This document shows, piece after piece, positions 1-13,426 of a stretch of 64,000 bases of DNA (its first letter is position 1; the number at the start of each line of letters is the position of its first letter). Source of the stretch: Byssochlamys sp. IMV 00236 (Eukaryota > Ascomycota > Eurotiomycetes > Eurotiales > Thermoascaceae); contig MSJH02000814.1 of assembly GCA_001931875.2 (NCBI GenBank), positions 186,001 to 250,000 on the forward strand. Direction: 5' to 3'. The translations under genes and the position numbers were made by a program. The notes under the pieces were generated by a model that saw only the letters and a list, made by a program, of their open reading frames with translations, was not told where the DNA came from and did not search any database.

Positions 1-1
1 T

Positions 2-110
2 AGCGACGACCTCGCAGAAAATAATGGAGATCAAGTTCTTCGTTCGTATTCTGGGAGCTTTGACACCTCCACCAACGATCGAGGAACCGGTAAGGAAGAT
101 ACCCCTTGAC
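2..110 (+). CDS. possible 3' end of an upstream gene (partial)
   Basis: The first 110 bases stay open in one frame from the window edge to a TGA at 108-110. The composition is protein-like, rich in Asp, Ser, Thr and Gly, and ends in GKEDTP. A GTAAGG that could be a splice donor lies at about 91, so the frame may instead leave into an intron. There is not enough sequence to name a family, and chance openness over 36 codons is quite possible. No other coding signal is visible between 111 and 934, where the remaining open frames have erratic composition. Confidence 0.2.
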
Positions 111-934
111 AGACCGTAGTGTCAGTACTATGTGCAAGCACGCAAATTGCTGGAGAGAGTTCTTGTCTCGTACCATGCTGCTCCAACCACGGACAGACCT
201 ATGCAGCTCGCAATACCAACGTTCGCCCATGCGTACGGGGAGACGCTTTCGAGGAATTGACCGACCTATCCCACGCCGTCAGACAAAGACTCGGTACTAA
301 AGAAACACGGAATCTCATACGTTAAATGCCTCTCCATTGCCGTGGAAGAGCATATCTATCAGAAAGTTCTGTTAGCCAGCGCGTTTCCTCTCGCTCGACA
401 CGGTGGAGATCAACTCACAAGCTCCGACCACGGTCAGGGAGAACGTCGCAAGACCAGCTGGATAGGAAAGGCCCATGGCTGGGATGAGTCCAAGTCTATT
501 CACAGAACAAAACAGAAACAAATTCGCAGGCCGCAGGGAACACTGGGAGATGAGATCCTGGCGGCAGCAAGCGTCTTGATGTTTGGGCGTGGTGGTCAGT
601 AGAGGTCGCCGGAGCCCGCGGTCGGAACGGAGAAGCAAGCGCAGCAGCCGCGCGGGTGACGGACCTGCCCTTCTGGCCTCGGCGCTCCCCCACGAGCCCC
701 CGATTAAGACGGATCCATGGATTGGCACTCTGTGTAGCTTACCTGTCTAGTCGACAATTCTCCTGCAGCACCTGGATCAACCACCAGGCCACGGTCTAGT
801 CGTTGCCGACTTTGAGGAGGAGACGTTCTTCGGCTTTGCCGACTCCTTTTCTCGACTCCTCTTTTATCAGCCTCCAGCACCCTCTAGCACTTCCACCAGC
901 TACCCCTGATACCGTTCTATAAACCTCGGTCACC

Positions 935-1887
<953 letters not shown>

Positions 1888-2172
1888 ATGTCCGGACGTA
1901 ATATCCGATTGTTCTTTTTCCTGTCTATAACCTCCGTGATGTCTCGCTGTATATCCTTTTTCCGGCCGGGCATGGCATGTCTAGACCAGGCTCTCTTGGA
2001 CCGTAATGCCGTTTTTCACCTTTCCTTTTGTTCTCGCTGGGGGCCTGAGAAGGTCTCTGTCATTTGCCACCAGGTGATTGGGCGTTATCATTTGATCCTT
2101 TATCTAACCTGATGATTGTATTTCTCGGAAAATTCTTGCATTCGCTTCGAACTCTTGTCTAAATGGCTATTT

Positions 2173-2487
2173 TCAGAAGCTTAGTGGTTCCAGGGCATAT
2201 TTCTTAGCTGTATAAATATACCGATTTCTGTCGAGCGGTCTTCCGACGACGGAGGCGAGCTCTGCGGCTTTGGATATTGCGGTGTCAGCTCCCTTTTCTG
2301 AAAGCATAGGGATCTGCATGATCTTCATATATGAAGCCCACTGGCGATCCCCTTTACGTCTCAAGGGTGATTTCCCAATTCGAGTGTATTTCCGCCTCAG
2401 GACTTTTGACACGTAATGGGGCATATTGCCGCGAGCTTTAGCGCACATCCTGAGCTGAGCGTCTATTTTCAGACGTTCCGGGCAGAC
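2173..2487 (-). CDS. orphan minus-strand open frame, possible terminal exon or relic
   Basis: Reading the minus strand, a frame is open from just after a TGA near 2488 down to a TGA at 2173-2175, with its first ATG at 2448. The peptide looks like globular protein: it is basic, with phrases such as LKIDAQLRMCAKARG and PLRRKGDRQWASYM, and has normal amino acid diversity. A possible acceptor (a CTTGAAG end) lies just upstream, so it could be the last exon of a minus-strand gene, but I found no convincing upstream exon before the divergent kei1 start. It may be a gene relic or a chance frame. No family is recognised. Confidence 0.25.
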   Translation of the reverse strand, partial: VCPERLKIDAQLRMCAKARGNMPHYVSKVLRRKYTRIGKSPLRRKGDRQWASYMKIMQIPMLSEKGADTAISKAAELASVVGRPLDRNRYIYTAKKYALEPLSF

Positions 2488-2957
2488 AAGGCGCCTTCAA
2501 GGGACTAAGGAAACTGGTTAAGTATGTACCAAGACCTGGTCCAACCGTCCAAGACACACCGGTATTCGGCAGGCACCCCGATCGATCCGATCTTTGACAC
2601 AAGGCGTAAAACAATTAAGGTCGAAAACAGGACGAGAACTTGTCGACGATCTCCCTCTCACTCACTCACACTCTCTCCCTCTATCTCTCTCACATCTCAC
2701 ATTGTTGCTTCATCAAGCGTTAGGTGTCGGTTGAGAGAGTTGTGTAGACTAGTTAAGTACCTGTTCTTGGCTTCCAACGCAAGCGGGCGATCGGCGAGCG
2801 GATAATCCGGCTCCTTATGCATCAATGATCACACTACACTTGGTTTTCCACCTCTCTGACCATCTCGTCCTTCTCTCTGGCTTCCCGTCGCTTTTTTGCC
2901 CAGGTTCCCTTCCTGTTGCTCTGGCTGAGTATTCCTGATCACATTGCGTCCTCCAAG

Positions 2958-4100
2958 ATGGGCTCTTTAGCCCGATTCTTCCGCATCCCGCGGCCAGAGG
3001 TGAGTGCGGGTTTGAGCTGAGCCGCCGGCTGTTTACTGACATCGCCACCCATCTAGACTTTCCTCTATGTGATGAGCCTGGAGACGGGCGCTTCTCTGAT
3101 TACGCTCTCATTGCTCCTGAACAAGATCAGTGGTCTCTATGGCCTGCTTGCGCTGTTGACCGGATACCACCTTTCGCCGGTCCAGCTGTCCATGTATGTT
3201 TACTCGCTCGGGGCTCTGGGCCTCACGGCTTTCCTGTTCCCCCACATCCGGAAGCACTCGCCGCTACAATGTCTGTCGCTCGCTTGGTTTTATCTCCTGG
3301 ATAGCTTGATTAATGCCGCCTACACGGCGGCTTTTGGTGTGACATGGTTCCTCGTTGTGTCTCAGCACTATCATAATGCGCCTACATCCGGTCCAGGAAG
3401 TGAGACCATGGAGGAAACTGCCGGGTTCACGAATCCAAAATACAACGTCTCTTCGGTCCAAGCCGCGGCCGGACCGGATGCTGGTGTTTTGTCACCCGGA
3501 CAGGGTGCTGTGGCTGCCGCGCACCCTGCCACTGCGCCGGCTGGTAGTTTGGGGGCGACGGCGCAAGGCGTTCCTAGTCTAGGGCACGGTGTTCTTCAGC
3601 CAGAGAGTTTCCAGAGTATCGGGTTCATCTGTGCTCTGTGGGGAATCCGCATCTATTTCGTCCTGGTCATGTTGGCCTTCGCTAGACACGCGCTTCGTCA
3701 ATACGTGGCCACGGGGTCACCTCGTCATCACCAGGTTCCTACCCACAGTCGCAATGTGTCTGTGGCCAGCTGTAACGCCGAAATCGATCGAGATCCGTTC
3801 TCCGCACGCAGTCCAGATGGACAAGGATGGCAGGGAAAGCTGGGCCGTGCTATGGTCAGGTTCCCTCGCAGCTACTGGCTTGGCGGGCCTGATGATGCCA
3901 ACTGGGCGAGCGCAATTGGTCGCAGGTTTCGCAGACGAGGTGAAGTTAATACTGGACCGACTGAGAGAGAACGACGGCGACGCTCGGGTACTGGTCCACC
4001 ACTCCCTTCGCAAACAGTGGTACAGGCTGCCGCTTTGCAACAGCCTATCCAAGTTCAAGGGATGCATGTGAAGATGCACGACTGGAACGATCCCAGGTGA
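2958..4100 (+). CDS. kei1: Kei1-like subunit of inositolphosphorylceramide synthase
   Basis: Membrane protein matching the fungal Kei1 family (DUF1753), the regulatory partner of the Aur1-type inositolphosphorylceramide synthase in the Golgi. A first exon at 2958-2999 encodes MGSLARFFRIPRPE and joins 3057-4100 across a 57-nt intron, giving 361 residues. The N-terminal part has about three membrane segments (roughly residues 15-45, 50-80 and 88-115) with the family-like phrases LETGASLITL and YLLDSLINAAYTAAFGVTWF. A low-complexity Gly/Ala/Pro linker follows, then a further helix near residues 200-230 (SIGFICALWGIRIYFVLVM) and a basic, disordered tail. Yeast Kei1 is shorter; the long tail is typical of filamentous fungi as far as I recall. 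The protein ends MHDWNDPR. Confidence 0.85.
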
Positions 4101-4350
4101 TCCGTCATCTATGCGAATCACAAACCGGCCGTGATACTGACCTATACTGTCCCTGATCACTCTCGGGCACAGACGTTCCCTGGACCGCAGGCGCGTTCGC
4201 GTGTTACCATATACCCCATCGCCATCTTGCATCTTTCTCTCTACTAGTCTGGGAGAATAGACCATTTTCGTTTCTGTCTCTTCGTCGTCGATCAGACACA
4301 GTTGCGGCCGGGTGCTTGTGAGCCATCCCGCTCCGGCCATAATGCCTTTC

Positions 4351-4383
4351 GTCGTCATCATCATCATTATCATCATCATCATA
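4351..4383. repeat. (ATC)n microsatellite
   Basis: A run of about eleven ATC/GTC/ATT triplets in the 3' flank of kei1. On the minus strand it would read as a poly-Asp/Met tract, which explains several spurious open frames here. Confidence 0.8.
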
Positions 4384-5949
4384 TTTTCCTATTTTGTTCA
4401 TTATTGCACATGCCGACATGACCTGCATAAATAGTGGATGGTCGGGTCAACTGGGGATTTCATGTTGCGGGATTTGTCTCCATATATACTCTTCTACCAC
4501 CCGTTCTTCCATGGCTATAAGATCCGTGCGGATGTTCTCGTGCGGACGGGCCTCACGGTAATGGTCTAGTTGTACATTGCTTTGGAAAGATATCCAGGGA
4601 TTGTCTCAATCAGCGCTGGGCTTTGTACATAGTATGTTGGACACTGGGAGAGGGTTTCATGGCGTCAACGGATCTGGGTTATTTCGCTTATCAGATGTAG
4701 TCAGTTAGTACTCGATATAATCGGTAACTGACAACACCGAGAATGGTCCGAAAGGGATTTTTAGCTCGAATATGCTTGTGATAGTTACACATCAATGACA
4801 GTGATTGTCTCAGCCAGTCATGATGCTTATGATACACATGTCGTCAGCGTAAACTTTCTGGCAGCAAAACCCGGGGAGAATCCCGTTTCATAAATCATGA
4901 ATACTCTGCTTGCAGCGTACCTTTCCTGTACGGGCTTAATAGGTAATGTCCAGAGCGATTGCGTGCTTGCGTGATTCTCGCCCGAGAGGTTATGAGGGCC
5001 GTCTTGGCCCGGCAACCGCCCGGATGGGAGATGGGCTGACAACCTATCTAATAATAATGCAACATGCGGGGCATGAAATCACATTGCAACTGAAGACCGG
5101 TTTCTAATCAATAATAATACTTCAATAGTTAATGATGTGTATTGTGAAACAAATTGAGTGCTGCCAATTAACTATCATGGTAAGTAATGAATAACACATG
5201 AGATGTTTTATTTTATTTTATTTTATTTTATTTTCCTAGAACTTTGCATGTTAGAATGAAAATGGGACCAAGCAGTTATTATTATTATTGGGTGTCCCCT
5301 CAGAACCCCTCATGAGGGCAGCAGTGTTTGGTCAACTAGATATACCTAGGTAAGTAACTTACTCGAGGAAAAAAAAAAAAATAGTCTAGATGAATTCTTC
5401 AAATATTTCCCCTCACGCTGGTCTGGACGTGAGCGGGTTGACTGTCGTGGCCGACACCGCACCAAATCCCGCCTAGGCCGGACGATACGGCCAAAATTAC
5501 GGCTCGATACGACGCAAATACCGATACGACGGGCTGCGATACAGTCACGGGACACCGAGCCTTGCCCGAAGCGGCGTGTTTGCAACTCGCGGCCTCTGTG
5601 GTTTGCATCGATGTCGTGATCGGGAGCCAATGAGAAACCTGCTGATCCAACCCGAGGGCGGACAGTTGAGAGGCAGGACGGAGAGAGGAATTCTGAAAGG
5701 CGTGGATATTTTCTCTTCTCTTTTCTCTCCCCTAGACTCATCTTCCTCTGCGGCAAAAGGACAGTGTCGTCGCGAGGAGAAAATCTGTGACTCGGGTTCT
5801 GGGTGGTGAGCGTGCCATTTTTATATATACCCTGCCCGCTACGTTGGATTTCATTCTATGCGGTGATCTCCACTGCCGTACTATATTTTTGCGTACCCCT
5901 CTTCCCCTACCCAACTGTGCTGTAAGAAGTGCAGGACATATTGGTCAAT
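4384..5949. other. gene-free stretch: kei1 3' flank and met5 promoter region
   Basis: No convincing gene is seen. The stretch is AT-rich with a pentanucleotide repeat around 5206-5234. It becomes pyrimidine-rich and TATA-like (TTTTATATATACC near 5818) just upstream of the met5 start, which is consistent with a core promoter and leader. Confidence 0.5.
5206..5234. repeat. (TTTTA)n repeat
   Basis: Five perfect TTTTA units followed by TTTT, in the intergenic region before the sulfite reductase gene. A shorter, similar run occurs in the 3' flank of that gene near 10815. Confidence 0.85.
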
Positions 5950-8900
5950 ATGGGGTCTATCTCGACGGCCGGAGAAGCTGGTGAGTGTTATCTCCTATCT
6001 GAAACGCATTTGGAAGTTCAATTCTGGAAAATGCTGTTTCAATCGATCTATATTTGGATGGTCCGTGGCTGATGAGTATCTTTTGCGCAGTGGCGAGAAT
6101 CGCCTACCTTGCCAGTGATGTCGTCCTCTCCGTACAGCCGTCTCTGCGGACGGATTCGCAGTTCTCCAAGTCTCTCAACAGCCTGAAGGCCAAGGGTGCC
6201 TCTGGCTTGATTTCCAAGGCCGCTCCTGAGGTGAGTTTCTCGTTGGAGTTGGATCTGGTCCATGCCATACCATAGTTCAGGACGCTGATTTTTCAAATCA
6301 GGTACGAGCTGTGAGAGAGAATGCGGACCCTCTCCTTTCCGCTTTCTATCCTCTTCAGTCTGGAAGCATTGTTTCTGTTACGACTTCTTCCAATGTTCTC
6401 CTTTCTTCTATTCCCCACCTTTTCCGTCTGGCGAATTATCCCATTGTCATCCACGTCGCTCTCGACGCATCTCCCTTCCCGGATTACTCGGTTATCAGCT
6501 CGATCCGCCAGTGTGGCTTCGCGTTCCTGCAGTCAGAGACCCTCCAGGAAGCACAGGATATCGCCTTGACCGCCCACGCCCTTGCGATCAAGTCTGGAAA
6601 GGGTGTCATCCATTTCTTCGATCCCGCCAACTCTCAGGCTGATAACGCCATCGCGGAGGAAGATATTGAGGTCGTTAAGAAGGTCCTGGACTTGGAGGGA
6701 GACAAGGCAACCCACGTGTCCGGCACTGGAGAGCAGACCCTGTACACGGACTCTGGTCGTGCGGCTACCGTCGAGGAGAAGGTGGAGGCTGCCCCTGAGG
6801 CCGAGACCGAAGGCGCGGCCGCTCTTCCAACCCCAGCAAAGAGCCCCGTCGATTCTACAGATGCCTCGTCTGTTGGTTCTTCCAAGCGGGACAGCAGTGT
6901 CGACAGCCGTGCTCCTAGCTCTACCGCAACGACCGTTGATGTGGCTGCTGCACGACCGGTCAATGCCGCTGATGTCTTCGAGTTCACCGCACAGATCTGG
7001 GAGACTCTCTCAAAGGCTACTGGCCGCAGCTACCACGCTGTCGAATACACTGGCCCGCACAACGCCAAGTCTGCTATTTTCATCTTCGGTTCGACAGGAG
7101 TCTTCGTTGATGCTCTGGAAGGTGCCAAGGACCAGCCGGAGCTGCAGAATGTTGGAATCATCACTGCTCGTCTGTACCGTCCTTGGGTCGGTTCTCAGAT
7201 CTCTAGCTCGATCCCCGCATCCGTTGAGAAGATCGCCGTGGTGGAGCAGGCGCGCAAGACCACTAGATGGGGTCCTGCGTTCTTGGATCTGCTCTCGAGT
7301 CTGAGTCCGTCTCAGGCTCCGCGCCTCGTAGCATACAGACTCGGTTATGTTGAGCCCTCTACTGCTGTTCAGGCTCTCCGTGGTATTCTCCAGAACCTCG
7401 GCTCTGAGACCCCGATCCAAAACCTTGAGATCGGCAGCCACAAGGCTCCTCTTCAGAAGGTCCCTGAACAGCCTGAGCTCGAAAATGCCTACACTAAGAT
7501 CCTCCAGCAGTTGTTCAATGACCGACTCTATGTGGCGAACCAGCTGGCTTCCAACAATGCTGGTATCTCTGCTACTATTGCAGCTAGCCCTGAATATGGT
7601 TTCGGTTCATTGATTGCCAGAACGGAGCACCGCGAACGACTGATCCGCGAGGTTGAAGAGGCAGCAAAGTCGGGTGTCTTCACTACCGAGACCCCCAAGA
7701 GCTGGTTGTCTAAGTGGGCTCTGAGTGCTAGAGATGCGGCAAAGGCCAACAGCCTTGCTCCTGACGTGATCTCTCATCTCTCCGTTGACGGCTCCAAGAC
7801 CGCACAGGACCTTCTGCAATCCAAGCAGCTCTTTTTCAAGGAATCTCAATGGCTTATCGGTTCAGAGGCGTGGGCATACGATCTTGGAAACAGCGGTGTT
7901 CACCACGTCCTGGCGTCGGGTGCCAATGTTAACATGCTCATCATTGACTCGGAGCCTTACTCCGAGCGTGCCGCTGCTGACCCTACTCGTCGCAAGAAGG
8001 ACATTGGACTGTATGCCATGAACTTTGGCAACGCTTATGTCGCATCCGTCGCCGTGTATGGATCCTACACCCAGGTTCTTCAGGCCATGGCGGAAGCCGA
8101 CCAGTTCGAAGGTCCCTCCGTTGTCGTTGCCTATCTACCATACAACAAGGAAGATGATTCTCCTCTGACTGTCCTTCAAGAGACTAAGAAGGCTGTTGAC
8201 CTTGGTTACTGGCCTCTCTACCGTTGGAACCCTGGTCAGGAGGAGAATGGCGAGCCCAAATTCTCTCTCGACTCGGAGCGTATCAGACGCGAGCTTGAGG
8301 ATTTCCTGCGTAGGGATAACCAGCTCACTCAGCTGATGAAGCGTCACCCTAACTTCTCCTCAAGCTTGTCTGAGTCTTACGGCACTGAAGTTCGCGCTCT
8401 GCAAAAGCGTAAGGCCAAGGATTCGTATGAGAAGCTCCTCGAAGGTCTCTTCGGTGCTCCTCTGACTATCTTATTCGCCTCTGACAACGGTAACGCACAG
8501 AACTTGGCTAAGCGCCTGGGCAACCGTGGACGTGCTAGGGGTCTGAAGACTACGGTCTTCGCTATGGACGATTACCCGATTGAGGACTTGTCTACTGAAG
8601 AGAACGTCGTTTTCATCACCAGTGTTGCAGGTCAGGGAGAGTTCCCGCAGAACGGTCGCTCCTTCTGGGAGGTTGTAAAGAACTCGGGTGACTTGGACCT
8701 TTCTTCCATCAATTACTCTGTCTTCGGTCTTGGCGACAGCCACTACTGGCCTCGCAAGGAGGATAGGATCTACTACAACAAGCCCGCGAAGGACATTGAT
8801 GCTCGTGTTTCCTTCCTTGGTGGAAGAAAGCTCACCGACATCGGACTCGGTGATGACCAGGACCCAGATGGTTACCAGACTGGCTACTCTGAGTGGGAAC

Positions 8901-10760
8901 CGCGGTTGTGGAAGGCTCTTGGTGTGGACAATGTCGAGGGTCTCCCTGAGGAGCCTGCACCGCTCACGAACGAGGATATCAAGGCTCAGTCTAACTTCCT
9001 CCGTGGTACTATCGTTGAGGGTCTGAATGACGAGAGCACTGGTGCTATTTCTGCCAGCGACCAGCAACTGACCAAGTTCCATGGTACTTACATGCAGGAT
9101 GACCGTGATGTCCGTGACGAGCGCAAGGCTCAGGGCCTTGAGCCCGCTTATTCCTTCATGATTCGTTGCCGTCTTCCTGGTGGTGTTGCGACTCCTTCTC
9201 AGTACCTTCAGATGGACGCAATCAGCAGTGCTCATGGTAATGAGACCATGAAGCTGACTACGAGACAGACGTTCCAGTTCCACGGAGTCGTCAAGGGCAA
9301 GCTTCGTGCCGCAATGCGCGCTATCAACAAGGCCCTGATGACCACTATCGCTGCTTGCGGTGATGTCAACCGTAACGTCATGTGCAGTTCTCTGCCCGAG
9401 CTGTCTGGTTATCACCGAGAGGTTCACGCCGTCTCCAAGAGGATCAGCGACCACCTCATCCCTGCCACCACCGCCTATCACGAAATCTGGCTGAAGGATG
9501 ACAATGACAAGAAGGTTCAGGTTGCTGGTGATGCTGTTGTCGACCATGAGCCTCTGTACGGCCCGACATACCTTCCCCGAAAGTTCAAGATCACTATTGC
9601 CATTCCTCCTCACAACGACACTGATGTCTATGCTCATGATATCGGTCTCATTGCTATCAAGGGCGCTGACGGACATCTGGAGGGTTTCAATGTCCTTGTC
9701 GGTGGTGGAATGGGCACAACCCACAACAACAAGAAGACCTACCCGAGAACCGGCTCTATGCTCGGATTCGTCCCTGCTGATCAGACTCACCTTGTTTGCG
9801 AAAAGATCATGCTTGTCCAGCGAGACCACGGTGACCGTAAGAACAGAAAGCACGCGCGTCTGAAGTACACCATCGACGACATGGGCCTGGACGTCTTCAA
9901 GAGCAAGGTGGAGGCTATTCTTCCGGAGGGTGTGCAGTTCGCTGAGCCTCGTCCTTTCAAGTTCGTCTCCAACATCGACACATTCGGATGGCAGAAGGAT
10001 GAGAAGGGCCTGAACCACTTCACCTTCTTCATCGAGAACGGTCGTATTGAAGATACCGCTGACTTCCCCATGCGGACCGGTCTGCGGGAGATTGCCAAGC
10101 TCAACAAGGGAGAGTTCCGCCTCACTGGTAACCAGCATCTGATCCTTTCCAACATCGAAGATGCCGATCTTCCTGAAATCAAGGCTCTTATGGCCAAGTA
10201 CAAGCTGGACAACACTTCTTTCTCCGGCCTCCGCCTTTCTTCCTCTGCATGTGTGGCCTTCCCTACTTGTGGTCTCGCTATGGCTGAGTCTGAGCGCTAC
10301 CTCCCTGTTCTCATCTCCAAGCTCGAGGCTACTCTTGAGGAGAATGGCCTTGGCAAGGAGAGCATCGTCATGCGTATGACTGGTTGTCCTAACGGCTGTG
10401 CCCGCCCTTGGCTTGCTGAAGTGGCCTTCGTTGGTAAGGCTTACGGAGCTTACAACATGTACCTGGGCGGTGGTTACCACGGTCAGCGTTTGAACAAGCT
10501 CTACCGCGCATCCATCAAGGAAGACGAGATCCTTGACATCATGAAGGATCTCTTCAAGCGTTACTCCTTGGAGAGGAAGACGGCCCCTGGTCAGGAGCCT
10601 GAGAGGTTCGGTGACTGGTGTATCCGCGCCGGTATTATCAAGGAGACGACGGAAGGCAAGAACTTCCATGAAGGAGTAAGTCTAGTTTCGAATCGCTGAA
10701 TTACATGGTCGATGATCACTAACAGTTAAATAGGTTGCCGAAGAGGACGAGGAAGAGTAA
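5950..10760 (+). CDS. met5: sulfite reductase [NADPH] hemoprotein beta subunit (Met5 type)
   Basis: Large subunit of assimilatory sulfite reductase, which reduces sulfite to sulfide for cysteine and methionine synthesis. Four exons (5950-5980, 6091-6230, 6302-10675, 10734-10760) give about 1523 residues, near the usual size of the fungal protein. Order: an N-terminal pyruvate-oxidoreductase-like part containing a Ser/Ala/Glu-rich linker (about residues 200-260), a flavodoxin domain from about residue 777 (FASDNGNAQNLAKRLGNRG), then nitrite/sulfite reductase domains. The cluster and siroheme cysteines are CVAFPTC near residue 1372 and CPNGC near 1418, so all four are kept. The start is the ATG of a short first exon MGSISTAGEA joined in frame to ARIAYLAS. 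The tail is acidic, VAEEDEEE. The main exon has strong coding bias, which produces a long antisense frame that should be ignored. The partner flavoprotein (Met10 type) is not in this window. Confidence 0.95.
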
Positions 10761-11520
10761 AGCATCAGGATGGCATTGTCAGTGTCGTTTTGTTTGGGAT
10801 GATCTTACGCCCATTTTATTTTATTTTATTCTATTTTTTGGCATAGCATTTTGTATATCCGCATGTCACCGTATGACATTGTATATATCGTACGAAATTG
10901 ATCATGAAATCATTTATCACATTTTATATTGGATAGAGGAGCTCTTGGGAGCTTTTCCTGCCAGGTAACTAGCCACTGCGTTGAGTCTGTAGCCAAAACC
11001 CAACATTGCCACAAAATTTATTGTATGGGGAACCTAGTCGGAATAGGCTGTTTCATGGCATCGAAAGAATAAATTCTTGTCTCGAGGTTCTATGCGGGCT
11101 ACTCAAAAGAAAGTGTACTGTACATAACGCTGCCGAGGACGGCCAAGCTGCCGTTATCGATAAACCCAGAAAAAAGTTACTGCCGCCACTTCGGACTTCA
11201 ATGTCCCTCCGCAAGAAGTCCGACAAGATCTCCTCAACGCCTTGCGCCAATGGACTTGCGAGTTTAATGCTCATGTAACAAGAACTTCGACATTCTAGTT
11301 CTTCATTTTTTCGAGACTCCATCGTCTCCTTCGAATAAACACGTTTGTGCGGGGTCTTCCTGCACTTTGTTCGGCGTTGAACAAAGCTTTCCAGGCATCT
11401 TCGCAAATCCTCAGCTGGAGAGATAACTTCTCAAGCCACACTGTTCTGAATCAGGCATTGAAATATACCTCCTCCCTTTTAGACTGTCAGCAGATTCTGC
11501 CTAGCTGGAACCGCACCACC
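10761..11520. other. intergenic region between met5 and rpc37
   Basis: Nothing gene-like is seen. It holds an AT-rich 3' flank with TTTTA repeats near 10815 and mixed sequence up to the rpc37 ATG, which lies in a CACC context. Confidence 0.5.
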
Positions 11521-12632
11521 ATGACGGATTCCGATCCCGTCGTCGCGTCCTACGACGTCTACCTTACAGATTCTCAAATATCCCGCTTCGTCCTACAGTA
11601 CCTCGACAGGCCCACGAACCGCGCATACGATGAACGCAACAATCAGAAGCCCACTATGATGCGATTGAAGCCCCAAACGGGTCTCGTCGAGGTCGACGTC
11701 CCCATTGACACGAGGGTAAATTACGACGTTGGCAAAGGACTACGATACGGAGATGCGCTGCGGAAAAGCCGCGTTACGAGGGAAGGGGGTGCATATGGAA
11801 TGGCTGGAGGTTTTCAGGCCGGAGGTGCCGTGGCCGGTGCGGGCAGCAGGGTTAAGATTGAAGGAGGTGATGCGGAGGCAGCGGAATTATTGGATGAGAA
11901 GAAGGGCGATGGCGGTGCTACTGTACTGCGCACGCAGACTCTAGGTGGAAGGATTAAGCCTCCGGAGGATGGTGATCCTGTCTATATGCTGGGTGCTTTT
12001 CGAGGAAGTAAGTTTTCTTTGACGATGACTCTATGTACGGCAAACTGACGAGGTCTTCTTTCTTGATTAGGTGACCTTCACCTTTCCCCGGTTTCTGCAG
12101 TGGTACAGTTACGTCCTCAGCTTCACCATCTGGACGCTTCAGAGGAAGTTTCTTCGAAAGGAAGAGGGGCCAGAGCGAAGAAAGACATTGAAGAAGATAC
12201 TCCGACGCGGTCAGCAGAGACTGAAGCGCGGGCTATCGACGTGAAAGTCAAGTCAGCAGAGGGTGGAGAGGCCTTGATTCCCGGTAACCTCGATCTCCTC
12301 AAACGAATGCAAGATGAGCAATGGACGAGATATGACTGGGTTGATGCAGAGGTAGGATATGTCTAGTTCTATATGGTAAAATGGTAAAAGAACCTAACCT
12401 TTGCTAACACGGTCAACAGACTCAAGACGCATGGGACAGATATGAGAGCTACATGATCCACCAACAGCCTGAAGAACTACCGCAACTGCACTCTGCTATC
12501 AGCAGCGAAGACTATCTAGACGGCATGAGCGCTCCGCGAATAGATCCCGCCCATCCGGAGCTGAGCGGTTGGGCAATGAAGCAGAACCGACAGAAGCAGA
12601 AGGAAGTGGGAAGTGATGTCGAGGAGGGATGA
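11521..12632 (+). CDS. rpc37: RNA polymerase III subunit Rpc37/RPC5
   Basis: Subunit of RNA polymerase III that, with Rpc53, forms a TFIIF-like module for initiation and termination. Three exons (11521-12007, 12071-12351, 12420-12632) give 326 residues. The N-terminal block has the Sin/RPC5-type dimerisation features: VVASYDVYLTDSQ, then LQYLDRPTNRAYD, MRLKPQTGLVEVDVPID and, after a Gly-rich insertion, LGAFRGSDLHLSPVSAVVQLRPQ, with the second intron-spanning join in the middle of this last phrase. The C-terminal third carries WTRYDWVDAE and a predicted flexible, charged end. Yeast Rpc37 is 282 residues, so the length is normal for a filamentous homologue. Splice joins restore family-like sequence on both sides. 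Confidence 0.88.
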
Positions 12633-13426
12633 TGGGAGCATTCTTGTTTACAAAACAATTCATTTTACATCTTCAGCGCCTGGAACAGTTACAACCGGTG
12701 GCAAACCGTCTTTCAGCCTCTATCATACGGAATTAGTTAAGTTAGCAAAGGCACAGAGTAGAATCTATGCATTAAATGCTTCACCGCCGGGAGAGTTGCC
12801 GCCAACCAACATCCAGAGCAGAAAAGGCGGAATAGACCTGGAACCCATTGTGTGCAGGTCGCCACCTTGTTAGTCCAAAAGAACATCCATTCTGCCAGTG
12901 TCAGTGGATCCGATTGAGTCGCGCGATAATAATAATATAGGGCGATCAATTCCTTAACAATAATGATTATTCTTCCACTAGCAGTTCCAGTCTCTGTTGG
13001 CCAATCAGACACGGTAAGAAACGCGTCCAAAAGGGCGACAGATATAATCACGTGACCTCACGTGCATTATCGGCGTGAATCTTTTTTCCAGTCTCGCCTC
13101 TCCGTCCGAAGTAGCTGTCCTCGTGTCTTCCGTGTCTTCGATCCCCGTCTCCTTTTGCTCTGATTCCAGACAGGCGGAGGCTGCAGGACATCAGAAAGAT
13201 CTCGAGGTCTTTGTCTTGCTGCGGGTGGCATTCCTTTTGATCCAATTCAATACCCGTTGCACTCCAGCCGCTTTTTCNNNNNNNNNNNNNNNNNNNNTTT
13301 TTTTTTTTTTTTTTTTTTTTCCTGCTTTTCTTCTGGGTTATTTTTTTTTTCTTATATTTTCCGATTCTTGATAATATTTTAACCTTTCTTTATCCTTAAT
13401 TCCTAAAAATCAACGTCCAGAAAATC
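12633..13426. other. intergenic region with pyrimidine tract and assembly gap
   Basis: Promoter and leader of the mitochondrial RNA polymerase gene. It contains CACGTG-like sequence near 13051-13062, a poly-T tract and the gap at 13278-13297. No gene is seen. Confidence 0.5.
13278..13297. other. assembly gap (20 N)
   Basis: Twenty N bases followed immediately by a long T run. It lies in the leader of the rpo41 gene and does not interrupt any coding exon. The true length of the homopolymer is unknown. Confidence 0.98.

Noticed and set aside
372..728. 118-codon minus-strand frame near the window start
   Set aside because: Low-diversity Arg/Leu/Ala content, no partner exons; likely a chance frame in the ypt6 upstream region.
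3717..4382. 221-codon minus-strand frame over the end of kei1
   Set aside because: Shadow of the coding strand extended through the ATC repeat, which produces a Met-rich start.
6311..6313. GTG as start of the sulfite reductase reading frame
   Set aside because: Two upstream exons with good splice sites supply a normal ATG at 5950 and a coherent N-terminus.
8471..10669. 732-codon open frame antisense to the sulfite reductase gene
   Set aside because: It is the mirror of strong codon bias in the sense exon; its composition is skewed and no splice or start logic supports it.
11053..11406. 117-codon minus-strand frame upstream of rpc37
   Set aside because: No protein-like pattern and overlaps the expected promoter; not supported.
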